Shown here piece by piece: positions 63,741-64,000 of a stretch of 64,000 bases of DNA. The DNA is from Larkinella terrae (GTDB lineage Bacteria; Bacteroidota; Bacteroidia; Cytophagales; Spirosomataceae), in the NCBI RefSeq assembly GCF_009668025.1, contig NZ_WJXZ01000002.1, positions 628,069-692,068 of the forward strand. The letters are read 5' to 3'. Positions within the stretch are counted from its first letter, which is position 1. Each line of letters begins with the position of its first letter. The notes under the pieces are model-generated. The model saw nothing but the letters and a program-made list of their open reading frames with translations. It did no database searches and had not been told where the DNA came from. A program made the translations under genes and the position numbers.

Positions 63741-64000
63741 GCGATTATAAAAAGGAGGTTCTAATACGAAATAGAATTTTTAAAGTCCCAGCGGGACGTA
63801 CTATTTGTAGAAAATCGGTGGCTTTTGACCTATCAGCGTGCCGGAAGTACGTTCGGTTACGTACCTCCGGCACGCTGGCAATTTTGGGCAGTTTTTTTGC
63901 TACAAAGATTTCATCCCTACGGGATTTTATTGACTGATAATCAGCAGCATAATCTTGCAGTTTACGCTGGTTTAATACAGAATTCCTTCTTCTTCCAATA
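63741..64000. other. Repeat-rich spacer at the window end
   Basis: A 260-base region after the propeller gene. It carries a perfect-style inverted repeat at 63835-63876 and the flanking words AAGTCCCAGCGGGACGTACT and CATCCCTACGGGATTTT, which resemble dispersed spacer repeats of related genomes. No ORF is seen before the window ends. Confidence 0.55.
63835..63876. repeat. 42-base inverted repeat
   Basis: Arms AGCGTGCCGGAAGTACGT and ACGTACCTCCGGCACGCT pair with one mismatch around TCGGTT. It lacks a T run, so it looks like a repeat rather than a terminator. Confidence 0.85.

Noticed and set aside
1-64000. Possible CRISPR array, tRNA, rRNA or transposase
   Set aside because: I found no regularly spaced direct repeats, no cloverleaf sequence and no transposase motif. 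The repeats present are inverted and sit singly between genes.

Overview
The window looks like a chromosomal segment of a Bacteroidota member, most likely Cytophagales and near Spirosoma/Larkinella. The evidence is a SusC/SusD pair, type IX secretion (T9SS) proteins, promoters of the form TTG-N20-TAnnTTTG, few Shine-Dalgarno sequences, GIN/PspC and 7TMR-DISM proteins, and MacB-type permeases with a prefix domain. The genus is inferred from style, not from a marker gene. I see no rRNA, tRNA, CRISPR array, prophage or insertion sequence. Most genes are housekeeping or envelope genes.

Layout. 0-6 kb: hemA, a sensor kinase, a small lipoprotein, a LuxE-type adenylating protein, and a sigma-54 activator that lacks a DNA-binding domain. 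6-11 kb: a SusC/SusD pair without an attached enzyme. 11-19 kb: pdhB, a P450, purH-plsC-gatC-SRPBCC, folK, an AAA+ ATPase and a TspO-like protein. 19-26 kb: a PorE-like OmpA lipoprotein, a flippase and a 7TMR-DISM kinase. 26-34 kb: mlaFE, an SDR, a ROK kinase, murB, a SPOR lipoprotein, gmd and an HtrA protease. 34-41 kb: a MacB-like permease, the conserved rnc-fabF-acpP block, kdsA and kduI. 42-47 kb: a PhyH dioxygenase and a PadR / PspC-GIN / GIN module. 47-56 kb: a PorU-type C25 peptidase, thiN, moaC-mobA, maf, a GNAT and a POTRA-barrel protein. 56-64 kb: MarR-YceI, a nuclease-like domain protein, AMP nucleosidase, a TPR protein, Hsp20, a TrpF-like protein, an MFS transporter and a beta-propeller protein.

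The strongest unexplained signals are regulatory or structural. Two sigma-54-like -24/-12 elements with the same spacing lie upstream of the permease and of hsp20. Each has TGTC/GACA-type sites further upstream; those at the permease are two dyads exactly 21 bp apart. The PadR module has a promoter covered by three AAGGTAC repeats. The heptamer AAAACCG/CGGTTTT is far commoner than chance in coding DNA of both strands. Many gene junctions carry long imperfect inverted repeats, and one of these appears to supply the hydrophobic core of a histidine kinase signal peptide.

All functions are read from motifs and gene order by eye; no database search was run.
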